DNA of 10,257 nucleotides from an uncultured Amaricoccus sp. Its GTDB lineage: Bacteria; Pseudomonadota; Alphaproteobacteria; Rhodobacterales; Rhodobacteraceae. The notes under the pieces were generated by a model. It made no database searches. It saw only the letters and a program-made list of their open reading frames with translations, and was not told the DNA's origin. The stretch is taken from positions 1 to 10,257 of the forward strand of contig NZ_CALLYO010000098.1 of assembly GCF_937858865.1 (NCBI RefSeq), written 5' to 3'. Of the stretch, positions 1 through 7,022 are shown piece by piece. A program made the translations under genes and the position numbers. Position 1 is the first letter of the stretch, and every line of letters starts with the position of its first letter.

Positions 1-38
1 TTTCGTCGGGTTAAAACTTCGTGAAGCGCGGGCGGCGG

Positions 39-1325
39 TCAGACGATGCCGCCGCCGATGCTGGCGACGGCCGGGCGGCGCTCGGCGATGGCGGCGCGGT
101 AGCGGCTGGCGCGGAAGGCGGCGACCGGGTCGATGGCGCCGCCCTGCTCGAGCCGCGCCTGGGCGAGGATGGGCTCGACGTCGGTGCGGAAGGCGGCCTT
201 GAGCGTGAGGGTCGCCATCAGGGCGTCGTTCGCCTCCTGGGCGGCTTCGAGGACGGCGCGGTCGACGAGCAGGGCCTGGGCATAGGCGCGGGCGACCTCG
301 GTGGCGCTGACCATCAGGCTCTCGATCGGGTCGGTGACGTTGTGGCTCTGGTCGAGCATGTGGGCGGGGGCGAAGCCGGGGGCGCCGCGGTCCTCGGCGT
401 CGACAAGCTCGTTGAAGACGAGGAAGAGGCGGTAGGGGTCGATCGAGCCGGCGTCGAGGTCGTCGTCGCCGTACTTCGAGTCGTTGAAGTGGAAGCCGCC
501 GAGCTTGCCGAACTGGATGAGGCGGGCGACGATCATCTCGATGTTGACGTTGGGGGCGTGGTGGCCGAGGTCGACGAGGCAGAAGGCCCTGGGGCCGAGC
601 TCGCTGGCGGTCAGGTAGCTGGTGCCCCAGTCCTGCACCACCGTCGAGTAGAAGGCGGGCTCGTACATCTTGTGCTCGGAGAAGAGGCGCCAGTCCTCGG
701 GGAGGGCGCCGTAGATCTGCCGCATCGAGTCGAGGTAGCGCTCGAAGGCGCGGGTGAAGTGCGACTGGCCGGGGAAGTTCGAGCCGTCGGCGATCCAGAC
801 GGTCAGCGCCTTCGAGCCGATCGCCTGGCCGATCGCGATGCATTCGAGATTGTGCTCGACGGCCTGGGCGCGGACGGCGGCGTCGGTGTGGGAGAGCGAG
901 CCGAACTTGTAGGAGAGCGGCTGGCCGGGGGCGTCGGCGAAGGTGTTCGAGTTCATCGCGTCGAAGCCGAGGCCGACCTCCTGCGCCCTGGCCTTCAGCG
1001 CCGCCGGGTCGGCCCTGTCCCAGGGGATGTGCAGCGAGACGGTGGGGGTGACGCGGGTGAGCTGGTGGATCACGCCGCAGTCGTCGAGCTTGTCGAAGAT
1101 GCCGCGCGGCTCGCCGGGGCCGGGGAAGCGGGCGAAGCGGGTGCCGCCGGTGCCGACGCCCCAGGAGGGGACGGCGACGCCGAAGGCGGCGAGCCTGGCC
1201 TTGATGCGCTCGATGTCGATGCTGCGGCGGTCGAGCTGCTCGGCGAGGGCGGCATAGTCGCGGGCGAGGGCCGCGGCCCGCGCCTCGTTCTCCGCGGCGA
1301 TCAGCCCGGGGTCGATTCCTGCCAT
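39..1325 (-). CDS. rhaI: L-rhamnose isomerase, TIM-barrel type
   Basis: This 428-residue cytoplasmic enzyme should interconvert L-rhamnose and L-rhamnulose, the first step of rhamnose breakdown. It resembles the Pseudomonas stutzeri/rhizobial isomerase (about 430 residues, xylose-isomerase-like barrel) rather than E. coli RhaA. Metal-site residues are visible: E217 (in FSEHKMYEP), D252 and H255 (VDLGHHAP), H279 (GGFHFNDS), D287 and D289 (YGDDD), and D325. As I recall the P. stutzeri structure, these match its structural and catalytic metal ligands with a constant offset of two residues, which argues for an intact enzyme. The start is fixed by GGAGG at 1331-1335, five bases upstream and directly after the rhaD stop codon. 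The ten-base gap shows it is second in a rhaD-rhaI operon. Related isomerases accept other aldoses, so rhamnose specificity rests partly on the neighbours. Confidence 0.93.
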   Translation of the reverse strand: MAGIDPGLIAAENEARAAALARDYAALAEQLDRRSIDIERIKARLAAFGVAVPSWGVGTGGTRFARFPGPGEPRGIFDKLDDCGVIHQLTRVTPTVSLHIPWDRADPAALKARAQEVGLGFDAMNSNTFADAPGQPLSYKFGSLSHTDAAVRAQAVEHNLECIAIGQAIGSKALTVWIADGSNFPGQSHFTRAFERYLDSMRQIYGALPEDWRLFSEHKMYEPAFYSTVVQDWGTSYLTASELGPRAFCLVDLGHHAPNVNIEMIVARLIQFGKLGGFHFNDSKYGDDDLDAGSIDPYRLFLVFNELVDAEDRGAPGFAPAHMLDQSHNVTDPIESLMVSATEVARAYAQALLVDRAVLEAAQEANDALMATLTLKAAFRTDVEPILAQARLEQGGAIDPVAAFRASRYRAAIAERRPAVASIGGGIV

Positions 1326-1335
1326 CTCGTCCTCC

Positions 1336-3438
1336 CTAGCGGGTGAAGGCCTGCACGTTGCCGGCGTCGACGTTGATGATGTTGCCCGTCGACTTGGCGG
1401 AGGCCTCCGAGGCGAGGAAGTAGATCGCCTCGGCGATGTCCTCGGGCAGCACCGAGCGTTTCAGGAGCGAGCGCTGGCGGTACATCTCCTCCAGCCCCTC
1501 CTTGTCGGTCCGGTAGGTGGAGGCGCGTTGCTCGAGCCACTCGCCGGCCCAGATCTTCGAGCCGCGCAGCACGGCGTCGGGGTTGACCACGTTGACGCGG
1601 ATGCCCTCGGGCGCGCCTTCGAGGGCGAGGCAGCGGGCGAGGTGGATCTCGGAGGCCTTGGCGGTGCAGTAGGCCGAGGCGCCGGGGGAGGCGGCGAGGC
1701 CGTTCTTCGAGGCGACGAAGACGAGGGCGCCGCCGAGGCCCTGCGCCTTCAAGAGGCGAAAGGCTTCGCGCGAGACGAGGAAGTAGCCGGTCGAGAGGAT
1801 CGCCATGTTGCGGTCCCAGAGCTCGAGCGTGGTGTCCTCGACCGGGGCGGAGGAGGCGATGCCGGCGTTGGAGACGACGATGTCGACCCCGCCGTATTCG
1901 ACCGCCATCGCGGCATAGGCGGCGGCGACCGCGGGCTCCGAGGTCACGTTCATCTCGACGGTGCGGACGGCGTCGGCGGAGTGGCGGGCGGCGAGTGCGG
2001 CGCGGGTTTCCTCGAGCGCCCCGGCGTCGATGTCGGCGAGGACGACGCAGGCGCCCTCGGCGAGCAGGCGCTCGGCGGTCGCGGCGCCGATGCCGCCGGC
2101 GCCGCCGGTGACGATGGCGATGCGGCCGGCGAGGCTCTTCGGCTTCGGCATGCGCTGGAGCTTGGCCTCCTCGAGCAGCCAGTATTCGATGTCGAAGGCC
2201 TCCTGCTCGGGGAGGCCGCGGTATTCGGAGACGGCGGAGGCGCCGCGCATGACGTTGATGGCGTTGACGTAGAATTCGCCCGAGATGCGGGCGGTCGCCT
2301 TGTCCCTGGCGAAGGTCAGCATGCCGACGCCGGGGACGAGGTAGACGACCGCGTTCGGGTCGCGCAGGCCGGGGCTGTCGGGGCGGCGGCAGCGCTCGTA
2401 ATAGGCGGCATAGTCGGCGCGGTAGGCCTCGACCGCGGCGGGGAGGCCGGCGAGGGTGGCGGCGAGGTCGGGCCGCGCCGGGTCGAAGTCGACGACGAGC
2501 GGGCGGATCTTGGTGCGCAGGAAATGGTCGGGGCAGCTGGTGCCGAGGGCGGCGAGCGGGCGCATCCCCTTCGCGCCGACGAAGTAGAGGACGGCCGGGC
2601 TGTCGTCGAAGTGGCCGACCATGCGGGCGTCCTTCGAGATCATGCCGCGGATGCGCGGCATCAGCGCCGCGGCCACCCGGCGCCGCTCCTCGGGCGGCAG
2701 GGGGGCGTGGGCCTCGCCCCCGAAGGCCGGCTGGCCGGCGGTCCTCGTCTCCAGCCAGGCGATGGCGCGGTTGATGATCTCGATGGTGGTCTCGTAGCAG
2801 GCCTTCGCCTCGTCGGCCCAGGTGAAGAGGCCGTGGCTCTCGAGCACCACGCCGCGGGCGGCCGGGTTCTCGCGGCAGAATTTCTCCAGCCAGAGGCCGA
2901 GCTCGTAGCCGGGGCGCTTCCAGGGCAGCCAGCCGATCTCGTCGCCAAAGACCTCCCGGGTCAGCGCGCACGAGTCCTTCGAGGCGGCGATGGCGATGAT
3001 GGCGTCGGCGTGCATGTGGTCGACATGGGCCCGCGGCACGTAGGCGTGCAGCGGCGTGTCGATCGAGGCGGCGCGGGCGTTGAGGTTGAAGGTGCAGTGG
3101 GGCAGGTAGCCCACCATCTCGTCCTCGTGCTCGGGGCCGCGGTAGAGGCCCTTCAGCGCCTCGAGCTTCGACATGTAGAGGGTGGCGAAGCCGTCGAGCC
3201 TGATGGTGCCGACGTCGCCGCCCGAGCCCTTGACCCAGAGGACCTCGACCGGCTCGCCGGTCAGCGGGTCGGTCTCGGTGACCTTGGCCGAGGTGTTGCC
3301 GCCGCCGTAGTTGGTGATCCGCTTGTCGGCGCCGAGGAGGTTCGAGCGGTAGAGGAGGAGCTCGGGCTCGCTCATGCCCGCGGCCCTCGTGTCGTCCCAG
3401 AGGTTGGCGAGGGTCCGGCCTGTCTTCGCGTCGAGCAT
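1336..3438 (-). CDS. rhaD: Bifunctional rhamnulose-1-phosphate aldolase / short-chain dehydrogenase
   Basis: This 700-residue cytoplasmic fusion should split L-rhamnulose-1-phosphate into dihydroxyacetone phosphate and L-lactaldehyde, then oxidise the aldehyde to L-lactate. It is called RhaD in rhizobia and RhaEW in comparative work. Residues 1 to about 420 are a class II aldolase/adducin domain with GGGNTSAK (45-52), HMHADA (141-146, likely zinc ligands H141 and H143) and SHG (H202). Residues from about 435 to 700 are a short-chain dehydrogenase: TGGAGGIG nucleotide loop (444-451), NAG (524-526), and catalytic S577, Y590 and K594 in YCTAK. The frame is open upstream, but the start at 3438 is preferred because GGGGAGG at 3446-3452 lies seven bases upstream and the extension lacks family sequence. 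A promoter at 3469-3497 fits a short leader. It is first in the operon with rhaI. Confidence 0.95.
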   Translation of the reverse strand: MLDAKTGRTLANLWDDTRAAGMSEPELLLYRSNLLGADKRITNYGGGNTSAKVTETDPLTGEPVEVLWVKGSGGDVGTIRLDGFATLYMSKLEALKGLYRGPEHEDEMVGYLPHCTFNLNARAASIDTPLHAYVPRAHVDHMHADAIIAIAASKDSCALTREVFGDEIGWLPWKRPGYELGLWLEKFCRENPAARGVVLESHGLFTWADEAKACYETTIEIINRAIAWLETRTAGQPAFGGEAHAPLPPEERRRVAAALMPRIRGMISKDARMVGHFDDSPAVLYFVGAKGMRPLAALGTSCPDHFLRTKIRPLVVDFDPARPDLAATLAGLPAAVEAYRADYAAYYERCRRPDSPGLRDPNAVVYLVPGVGMLTFARDKATARISGEFYVNAINVMRGASAVSEYRGLPEQEAFDIEYWLLEEAKLQRMPKPKSLAGRIAIVTGGAGGIGAATAERLLAEGACVVLADIDAGALEETRAALAARHSADAVRTVEMNVTSEPAVAAAYAAMAVEYGGVDIVVSNAGIASSAPVEDTTLELWDRNMAILSTGYFLVSREAFRLLKAQGLGGALVFVASKNGLAASPGASAYCTAKASEIHLARCLALEGAPEGIRVNVVNPDAVLRGSKIWAGEWLEQRASTYRTDKEGLEEMYRQRSLLKRSVLPEDIAEAIYFLASEASAKSTGNIINVDAGNVQAFTR

Positions 3439-3445
3439 GATCCAT

Positions 3446-3452
3446 CCTCCCC
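3446..3452 (-). promoter_or_regulatory. Ribosome binding site of rhaD
   Basis: On the minus strand GGGGAGG lies seven bases before the ATG at 3438. It decides this start over ATG codons further upstream in the same open frame, which would run into the divergent rhaK gene. Confidence 0.8.
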
Positions 3453-3468
3453 GAAGCCCGTTCGGACT

Positions 3469-3497
3469 GGTATCGCGCAGCGGGATCCGCTTGTCAA
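3469..3497 (-). promoter_or_regulatory. Candidate sigma-70-type promoter of rhaD-rhaI
   Basis: The minus strand shows a perfect TTGACA -35 box (3492-3497), a 17-base spacer and GATACC (3469-3474) as a -10 box with three of six consensus matches. Transcription would start near 3461, giving a leader of roughly 22 bases that contains the rhaD ribosome binding site. The -35 box and spacing are strong and the -10 is weak, which is common in GC-rich alphaproteobacteria and could mean that activation or derepression is needed. The -35 lies inside an inverted repeat. Confidence 0.55.
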
Positions 3498-3502
3498 AGC
3501 GG
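3487..3502. promoter_or_regulatory. Inverted repeat, candidate operator of the rhamnose operons
   Basis: CCGCTT-GTCA-AAGCGG is a perfect 6+6 inverted repeat with a four-base spacer. It extends imperfectly to 3482-3507 through GGG/CCC arms after a two-base mismatch. It sits between the divergent rhaD and rhaK genes and covers the rhaD -35 box, where a bound repressor would block RNA polymerase. Rhizobial rhamnose genes are known to be controlled by a DeoR-family regulator, RhaR, but I cannot say that this repeat matches its site. No regulator gene is in the window. Confidence 0.4.
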
Positions 3503-3550
3503 CCCCCTTGATCGCGGTGCGGCGGCTGGCCCATTGTCATGCGGGGCGAC

Positions 3551-3560
3551 GGAGGGGGAG
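3551..3560 (+). promoter_or_regulatory. Ribosome binding site of rhaK
   Basis: The purine run GGAGGGGGAG ends five bases before the ATG at 3566. It favours that codon over the in-frame ATG at 3539, which has no Shine-Dalgarno-like sequence upstream. Confidence 0.75.
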
Positions 3561-3565
3561 CCGGA

Positions 3566-4969
3566 ATGGACAAGGCCAGGGGCGGGCGGCCCGCCACCGT
3601 CCTCGTTCTCGACATCGGCAAGACCAACGCCAAGGCGGTGCTGGTCGATGCCGCGACGCTCGGCGAGATCGACGTCCTGACCGCGCCGAACCGGCCGCTG
3701 CCCGGGCCGCCCTATCCGCATGCCGACGTGGAGGGGATCTGGCGCTTCCTGCTCGAGGCGGCGCGCGCGCTGCAGGGGCGGCACGGGGTGGGGGCGATCG
3801 CGGTGACGGCGCATGGGGCGACGGCGGCGCTGGTCGACAGGGCGGGGGGGCTGGCGCTGCCGGTGCTCGACTACGAGTTCGCCGGGCCGGACGAGCTCGC
3901 GGCCGCGTATGACGCGGCGCGGCCGGATTTCGCCGAGACGGGATCGCCGCGGCTGCCGGCGGGGCTGACGCTCGGGGCGCAGCTCTTCTGGCAGTTCCGC
4001 CGCTTCCCGGCCGAGGCGGCGCGGGCGGCGGCGATCCTGATGTATCCGCAGTACTGGAGCTTCCGGCTGACCGGGGTGGCGGCATCGGAGCGGACCTCGC
4101 TCGGCTGCCACACCGACCTCTGGGACCCGCATGGGGGGCGCTTCTCGTCGCTGGTCGAGGGGATGGGCTGGTCGGGGCTGATGCCGCCGCTGCGCCGGGC
4201 GGCGGACGTGCTCGGGCCGGTGACGGCGGAGGTGGCGGCGGCGACCGGGCTCGACCCGGCGACGCCGGTGCATTGCGGCATCCACGATTCGAACGCCTCG
4301 CTGCTGCCGCACCTGATGGCGCGGAAGCCGCCCTTCGCGGTGGTCTCGACCGGGACCTGGGTGGTCTCGATGGCGATCGGCGGGCGAAAGGTGACGCTGG
4401 ATGCGGCGCGCGACACGCTGGTCAACGTGAACGCCTTCGGCGATCCGGTGCCCTCGGCGCGCTTCATGGGCGGGCGGGAGTGGTCGCGGCTGATGGAGGG
4501 ACGGGAGGCGGCCCCGACGGCGGCCGACGCCGAGGCGGTGCTGGCGCACGGGGCCATGCTCTTCCCGGCGGTCGAGCCGGGCTCGGGGCCGTTCCCGGGC
4601 CGCGCGCAGCGCTGGTCGGTGCCGGAGGCGGCGCTCGCACCCGGCGAGCGGGCCGTCGTCGTCGCCTGGTACCTGGCGCTGACGACCGGGGTCTGCCTCG
4701 AGCTGATCGGCGCCGAGGGGCCGGTGGTGGTCGAGGGGCCGCTGGCGGCGAACCCGGCCTTCACCGGGATGCTCGCGGCCATCGTGCCGGGCGGCCTCGC
4801 GCCGGCCTCGCCGGCGACGACCGGCACGAGCGCCGGCGCCGCGCTCCTCGCGCTGCCGCCGGGGGACGGGCCGGCCGGGGCGGCGCCGGAGGCGGCGCGG
4901 CAGCCGCGCGCGCCGCGGCTCGCGGCCTATGCCGCCCGCTGGCGGGCGGAAGTCGATCGCGCTACCTGA
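3566..4969 (+). CDS. rhaK: FGGY-family carbohydrate kinase, probable L-rhamnulokinase
   Basis: This 467-residue kinase should phosphorylate L-rhamnulose at O1 using ATP, supplying the substrate of RhaD. The N-terminal FGGY/actin-like domain shows the phosphate loop LDIGKTNAK (D16, K19, T20). The start of the second domain has HCGIHDSNAS with the likely catalytic base D241, followed by STGTW (261-265). A GP-x-A-x-NP segment (391-397) and TTGTSAGAALL (418-428) complete the ATP-binding half. Length fits rhizobial RhaK. In Rhizobium leguminosarum RhaK is also reported to be required for rhamnose transport, so the same dual role is possible here although no transporter is nearby. The start at 3566 is set by its ribosome binding site. 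The gene is divergent from rhaD and lies 25 bases before the aldehyde dehydrogenase. Sugar specificity is inferred from context. Confidence 0.88.
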   Translation: MDKARGGRPATVLVLDIGKTNAKAVLVDAATLGEIDVLTAPNRPLPGPPYPHADVEGIWRFLLEAARALQGRHGVGAIAVTAHGATAALVDRAGGLALPVLDYEFAGPDELAAAYDAARPDFAETGSPRLPAGLTLGAQLFWQFRRFPAEAARAAAILMYPQYWSFRLTGVAASERTSLGCHTDLWDPHGGRFSSLVEGMGWSGLMPPLRRAADVLGPVTAEVAAATGLDPATPVHCGIHDSNASLLPHLMARKPPFAVVSTGTWVVSMAIGGRKVTLDAARDTLVNVNAFGDPVPSARFMGGREWSRLMEGREAAPTAADAEAVLAHGAMLFPAVEPGSGPFPGRAQRWSVPEAALAPGERAVVVAWYLALTTGVCLELIGAEGPVVVEGPLAANPAFTGMLAAIVPGGLAPASPATTGTSAGAALLALPPGDGPAGAAPEAARQPRAPRLAAYAARWRAEVDRAT

Positions 4970-4994
4970 TCCTCGACCAGTTCGGAGGCCCGTC

Positions 4995-6467
4995 ATGACC
5001 GCTCAGCCCCGCCTCGCCGACGCGCTCGGCTTCGATCCCGCGAAGCTGCCGGGCGATCTCTGGATCGGGGGCGCCTGGCGTCCCGGCGAGGGGCGGATCG
5101 AGGTCTTCGACCCCTCGACCGGCGCGGCGATCACCACGGTGGCCGATGCCTCGACCGCGGACGCCCTCGAGGCGGTCGCCGCGGCGCGTGCGGCGCTGCC
5201 GGGCTGGTCCGCCACGCCGCCGCGGCGGCGGTCGGAGATCCTCCGGCGCTGCTTCGAGCTGATGATCGAGCGGCGCGACATGCTGGCGCGGCTCATCTCG
5301 CTCGAGAACGGCAAGGCGCTGCCCGACGCGACCGGGGAGGTCAGCTATGCGGCGGAGTTCTTCCGCTGGTTCTCGGAGGAGGCGGTGCGGCTCGGGGGCG
5401 AGCTCTCGGTCGCGCCCTCGGGCGCCAACCGCATCCTGGTGCAGCACCAGCCGATCGGGGTCGCCGTGCTGGTCACGCCGTGGAACTTCCCTGCGGCCAT
5501 GGCGACGCGCAAGATCGCCCCGGCGCTCGCCGCCGGCTGCACCTGCGTGCTGAAGCCGGCGACCGAGACGCCGCTGACGGCCTATGTCCTCGCACGGCTC
5601 TGCGCCGAGGCGGGGGTGCCGGACGGTGTCCTCAACGTCATCACCACCGCGCGCGCGGGCGAGACGGTCGGCGCGATGCTGCACGATCCGCGGGTGCGCA
5701 AGCTCTCGTTCACCGGCTCGACCGCGGTCGGGCGCAGGCTGCTCAAGGAGGCGGCCGACCAGGTGCTGAGCTGCTCGATGGAGCTGGGCGGCAACGCGCC
5801 CTTCGTGGTCTTCGACGACGCCGATCTCGAGGCGGCGCTCGACGGGGCGATGATCGCCAAGATGCGCAATGGCGGCGAGGCCTGCACCGCGGCCAACCGC
5901 TTCATCGTCCAGGAGGGCATCGCGCCCGCCTTCGCCGAGGAGCTGGCCGGGCGCATGGCGGCGCTGCCGCTCGGCGCCGGCTACGACCCGGCGACGAGGA
6001 TCGGCCCGATGATCAACAAGGCGGCGATCGAGACCATCTCCGGCCTCGTCGACGATGCGGTCGGCCGCGGCGCCCGCCTCCTCGCCGGCGGCCGGGCGCT
6101 CGACCGCGCCGGCTTCTACTTCCCGCCGACCGTCCTCGACCGGGTGCCGGCGGAAGCGGCGATCGGGCGCGAGGAGATCTTCGGCCCGGTCGCGGCCATC
6201 CGCACCTTCGCGACCGAGGAGGAGGCGGTCGCGATGGCGAACGATACCGAGTACGGGCTCATCGCCTATGTCTTCACCTCGGATCTCGCCCGCGGCCTGC
6301 GCGTCTCCGAGCGGATCGAGGCGGGGATGGTCGGGCTCAACCGCGGCCTCGTCTCCGACCCGGCGGCGCCGTTCGGCGGCGTGAAGCAGTCCGGCCTCGG
6401 GCGCGAGGGTGGCCACCACGGCATCCTCGAGTTCTGCGAGACGAAGTATATCGCGGCGAGCTGGTGA
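4995..6467 (+). CDS. NAD(P)-dependent aldehyde dehydrogenase, succinate-semialdehyde dehydrogenase-like
   Basis: This complete 490-residue aldehyde dehydrogenase carries all core motifs: TPWNFP (161-166, oxyanion N164), FTGS (239-242, cofactor loop), MELGGNAPF (general base E263), [11 protein letters not shown] (nucleophile C297) and EEIFGP (393-398). The sequence looks most like GabD-type succinate-semialdehyde dehydrogenases, but this family is frequently misassigned by homology. Its place 25 bases behind rhaK suggests a role in rhamnose breakdown, most simply oxidation of L-lactaldehyde to L-lactate, which the RhaD dehydrogenase domain should already do. The start at 4995 has GGAGG at 4984-4988, six bases upstream; the open frame continues upstream into rhaK but without family sequence. 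Codons end in C more often than in rhaK, alaX or zapE, most clearly in the second half. Substrate is unproven. Confidence 0.9.
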   Translation: MTAQPRLADALGFDPAKLPGDLWIGGAWRPGEGRIEVFDPSTGAAITTVADASTADALEAVAAARAALPGWSATPPRRRSEILRRCFELMIERRDMLARLISLENGKALPDATGEVSYAAEFFRWFSEEAVRLGGELSVAPSGANRILVQHQPIGVAVLVTPWNFPAAMATRKIAPALAAGCTCVLKPATETPLTAYVLARLCAEAGVPDGVLNVITTARAGETVGAMLHDPRVRKLSFTGSTAVGRRLLKEAADQVLSCSMELGGNAPFVVFDDADLEAALDGAMIAKMRNGGEACTAANRFIVQEGIAPAFAEELAGRMAALPLGAGYDPATRIGPMINKAAIETISGLVDDAVGRGARLLAGGRALDRAGFYFPPTVLDRVPAEAAIGREEIFGPVAAIRTFATEEEAVAMANDTEYGLIAYVFTSDLARGLRVSERIEAGMVGLNRGLVSDPAAPFGGVKQSGLGREGGHHGILEFCETKYIAASW

Positions 6468-6485
6468 GAAGACCGGGCCTGCCCG

Positions 6486-6893
6486 TCAGAATACCGACTG
6501 CCGCGCCCGCGACAGGAAGAAGCCGTGGCCGTCGGCGTTGCGGCACTCGAGCCCATTGCGGGAGGACTGGCAGAAGATGTCGCGGAAATCCAGCGCCCGC
6601 CCGTAGGCGAAGTCGTGCTCCGGGCCGAGGCCGGGCATTCCCGGCGCACCGCATTGCAGCTGGACCGGGCCCCGCCCCCACATCATGAACCTGTGCCCCC
6701 ATCCCGCGCCGCAGCCCGCCGGGGGCGGCGCGGCAGGGGCGCCGCCGCGTTCGAAGATCACGCAAGCCAGGTCAGACGGCCCTTCCCCGGTTCCGATCGT
6801 GCACTCGATGTTCCCCGACGGCATCCGGAACATGGAGACGTCGGCCAGTGCCGGGCCCGCGGCCAGCAAGGCGACGAGTGTGAGAAGGCGCAT
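6486..6893 (-). CDS. Small secreted DUF6636-like protein
   Basis: This 135-residue protein has a clear Sec signal peptide: MR, a hydrophobic stretch (LLTLVALLAAGP) and a signal peptidase I site ALA after residue 17. The mature part has six cysteines (31, 44, 61, 81, 108, 117), which could form three disulfides in the periplasm. FRMPSGNIEC near its start and GLECRNADGHGFFLSR near its end resemble the DUF6636 family, whose function is unknown to me. The middle has an alanine/proline-rich stretch (51-59) that is probably a flexible loop. A G-run (GGGGGGACGG) lies before the ATG, giving only a modest ribosome binding site. It converges with the aldehyde dehydrogenase, 18 bases apart, and has no operon partner. 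The family name is from memory, but secretion is well supported. Confidence 0.75.
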   Translation of the reverse strand: MRLLTLVALLAAGPALADVSMFRMPSGNIECTIGTGEGPSDLACVIFERGGAPAAPPPAGCGAGWGHRFMMWGRGPVQLQCGAPGMPGLGPEHDFAYGRALDFRDIFCQSSRNGLECRNADGHGFFLSRARQSVF

Positions 6894-7022
6894 TTCCGTC
6901 CCCCCGTTGGAATGCGTCCGGTCACTCCTTCTTAACAGACCTTGCCAAAGTCGTTAACGGGTTTAGATTTAACCGTTGATTCAGTGGCTTACACCGTGTC
7001 TGGCGCGCAAGACAGCACGCGT
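6894..7022. other. Intergenic spacer with an AT-rich patch
   Basis: This spacer separates the 5' end of the DUF6636-like gene from the 3' end of the transporter gene. Roughly 6930-6985 is clearly more AT-rich than anything else in the window. It contains three TTAAC words (from 6932, 6954 and 6969) and an interrupted inverted repeat in which AACGG (6956-6960) pairs with CCGTT (6973-6977), with extra TT/AA pairing across one bulged base. No T-run follows on either strand, so I do not call it an intrinsic terminator. A GANTC word (GATTC, 6978-6982), the CcrM methylation target in many alphaproteobacteria, is also present. No gene is supported here. Confidence 0.5.
6929..6957 (-). promoter_or_regulatory. 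Possible promoter of the DUF6636-like gene
   Basis: On the minus strand TTAACG (6952-6957, four of six -35 matches) is separated by 17 bases from TAAGAA (6929-6934, three of six -10 matches). The position fits a leader of about 30 bases before the ATG at 6893. Both boxes are weak, and the local AT-richness could produce such a match by chance. Confidence 0.25.

Noticed and set aside
10..30. CTTC/GAAG hairpin followed by TTTT downstream of rhaI on the minus strand as a terminator
   Set aside because: Only three or four base pairs with a tiny loop; too weak to call.
21..1346. Long plus-strand open frame antisense to rhaI
   Set aside because: Its translation is a low-complexity run of Gly, Ala, Glu, Asp, Val and Arg, with no recognisable motif. 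It mirrors the codon structure of rhaI; such frames are expected opposite genes in GC-rich DNA.
3508..3537. TTGATC ... CATTGT as a plus-strand promoter for rhaK
   Set aside because: The -35 matches four of six and the -10 only three of six with an 18-base spacer. It is the best candidate on that strand but not better than chance in this gap.
3539..3565. Alternative upstream start (ATG 3539) for rhaK
   Set aside because: It has no Shine-Dalgarno sequence, and the nine extra residues include the purine run that acts as the ribosome binding site for ATG 3566.
1301..3912. Long open frames (714 and 794 codons) overlapping rhaD in other frames
   Set aside because: Both are Arg/Pro- or Gly/Ala/Asp/Glu-rich without motifs, while the rhaD frame carries complete aldolase and dehydrogenase active sites over the same bases.
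4962..6419. Minus-strand open frame opposite the aldehyde dehydrogenase
   Set aside because: It has an Arg/Ala/Gly/Asp-rich shadow composition with no domain, whereas the plus-strand frame has every aldehyde dehydrogenase motif.
6471..6487. CGGGC-CT-GCCCG hairpin between the convergent aldehyde dehydrogenase and DUF6636-like genes as a bidirectional terminator
   Set aside because: The stem is GC-rich and well placed, but the two-base loop forces it to open and no T-run follows on either strand. It could still contribute to termination; the evidence is too thin to annotate.
6932..6972. CtrA binding box in the AT-rich spacer
   Set aside because: The TTAA words are 18 and 11 bases apart instead of the seven that define the canonical box.
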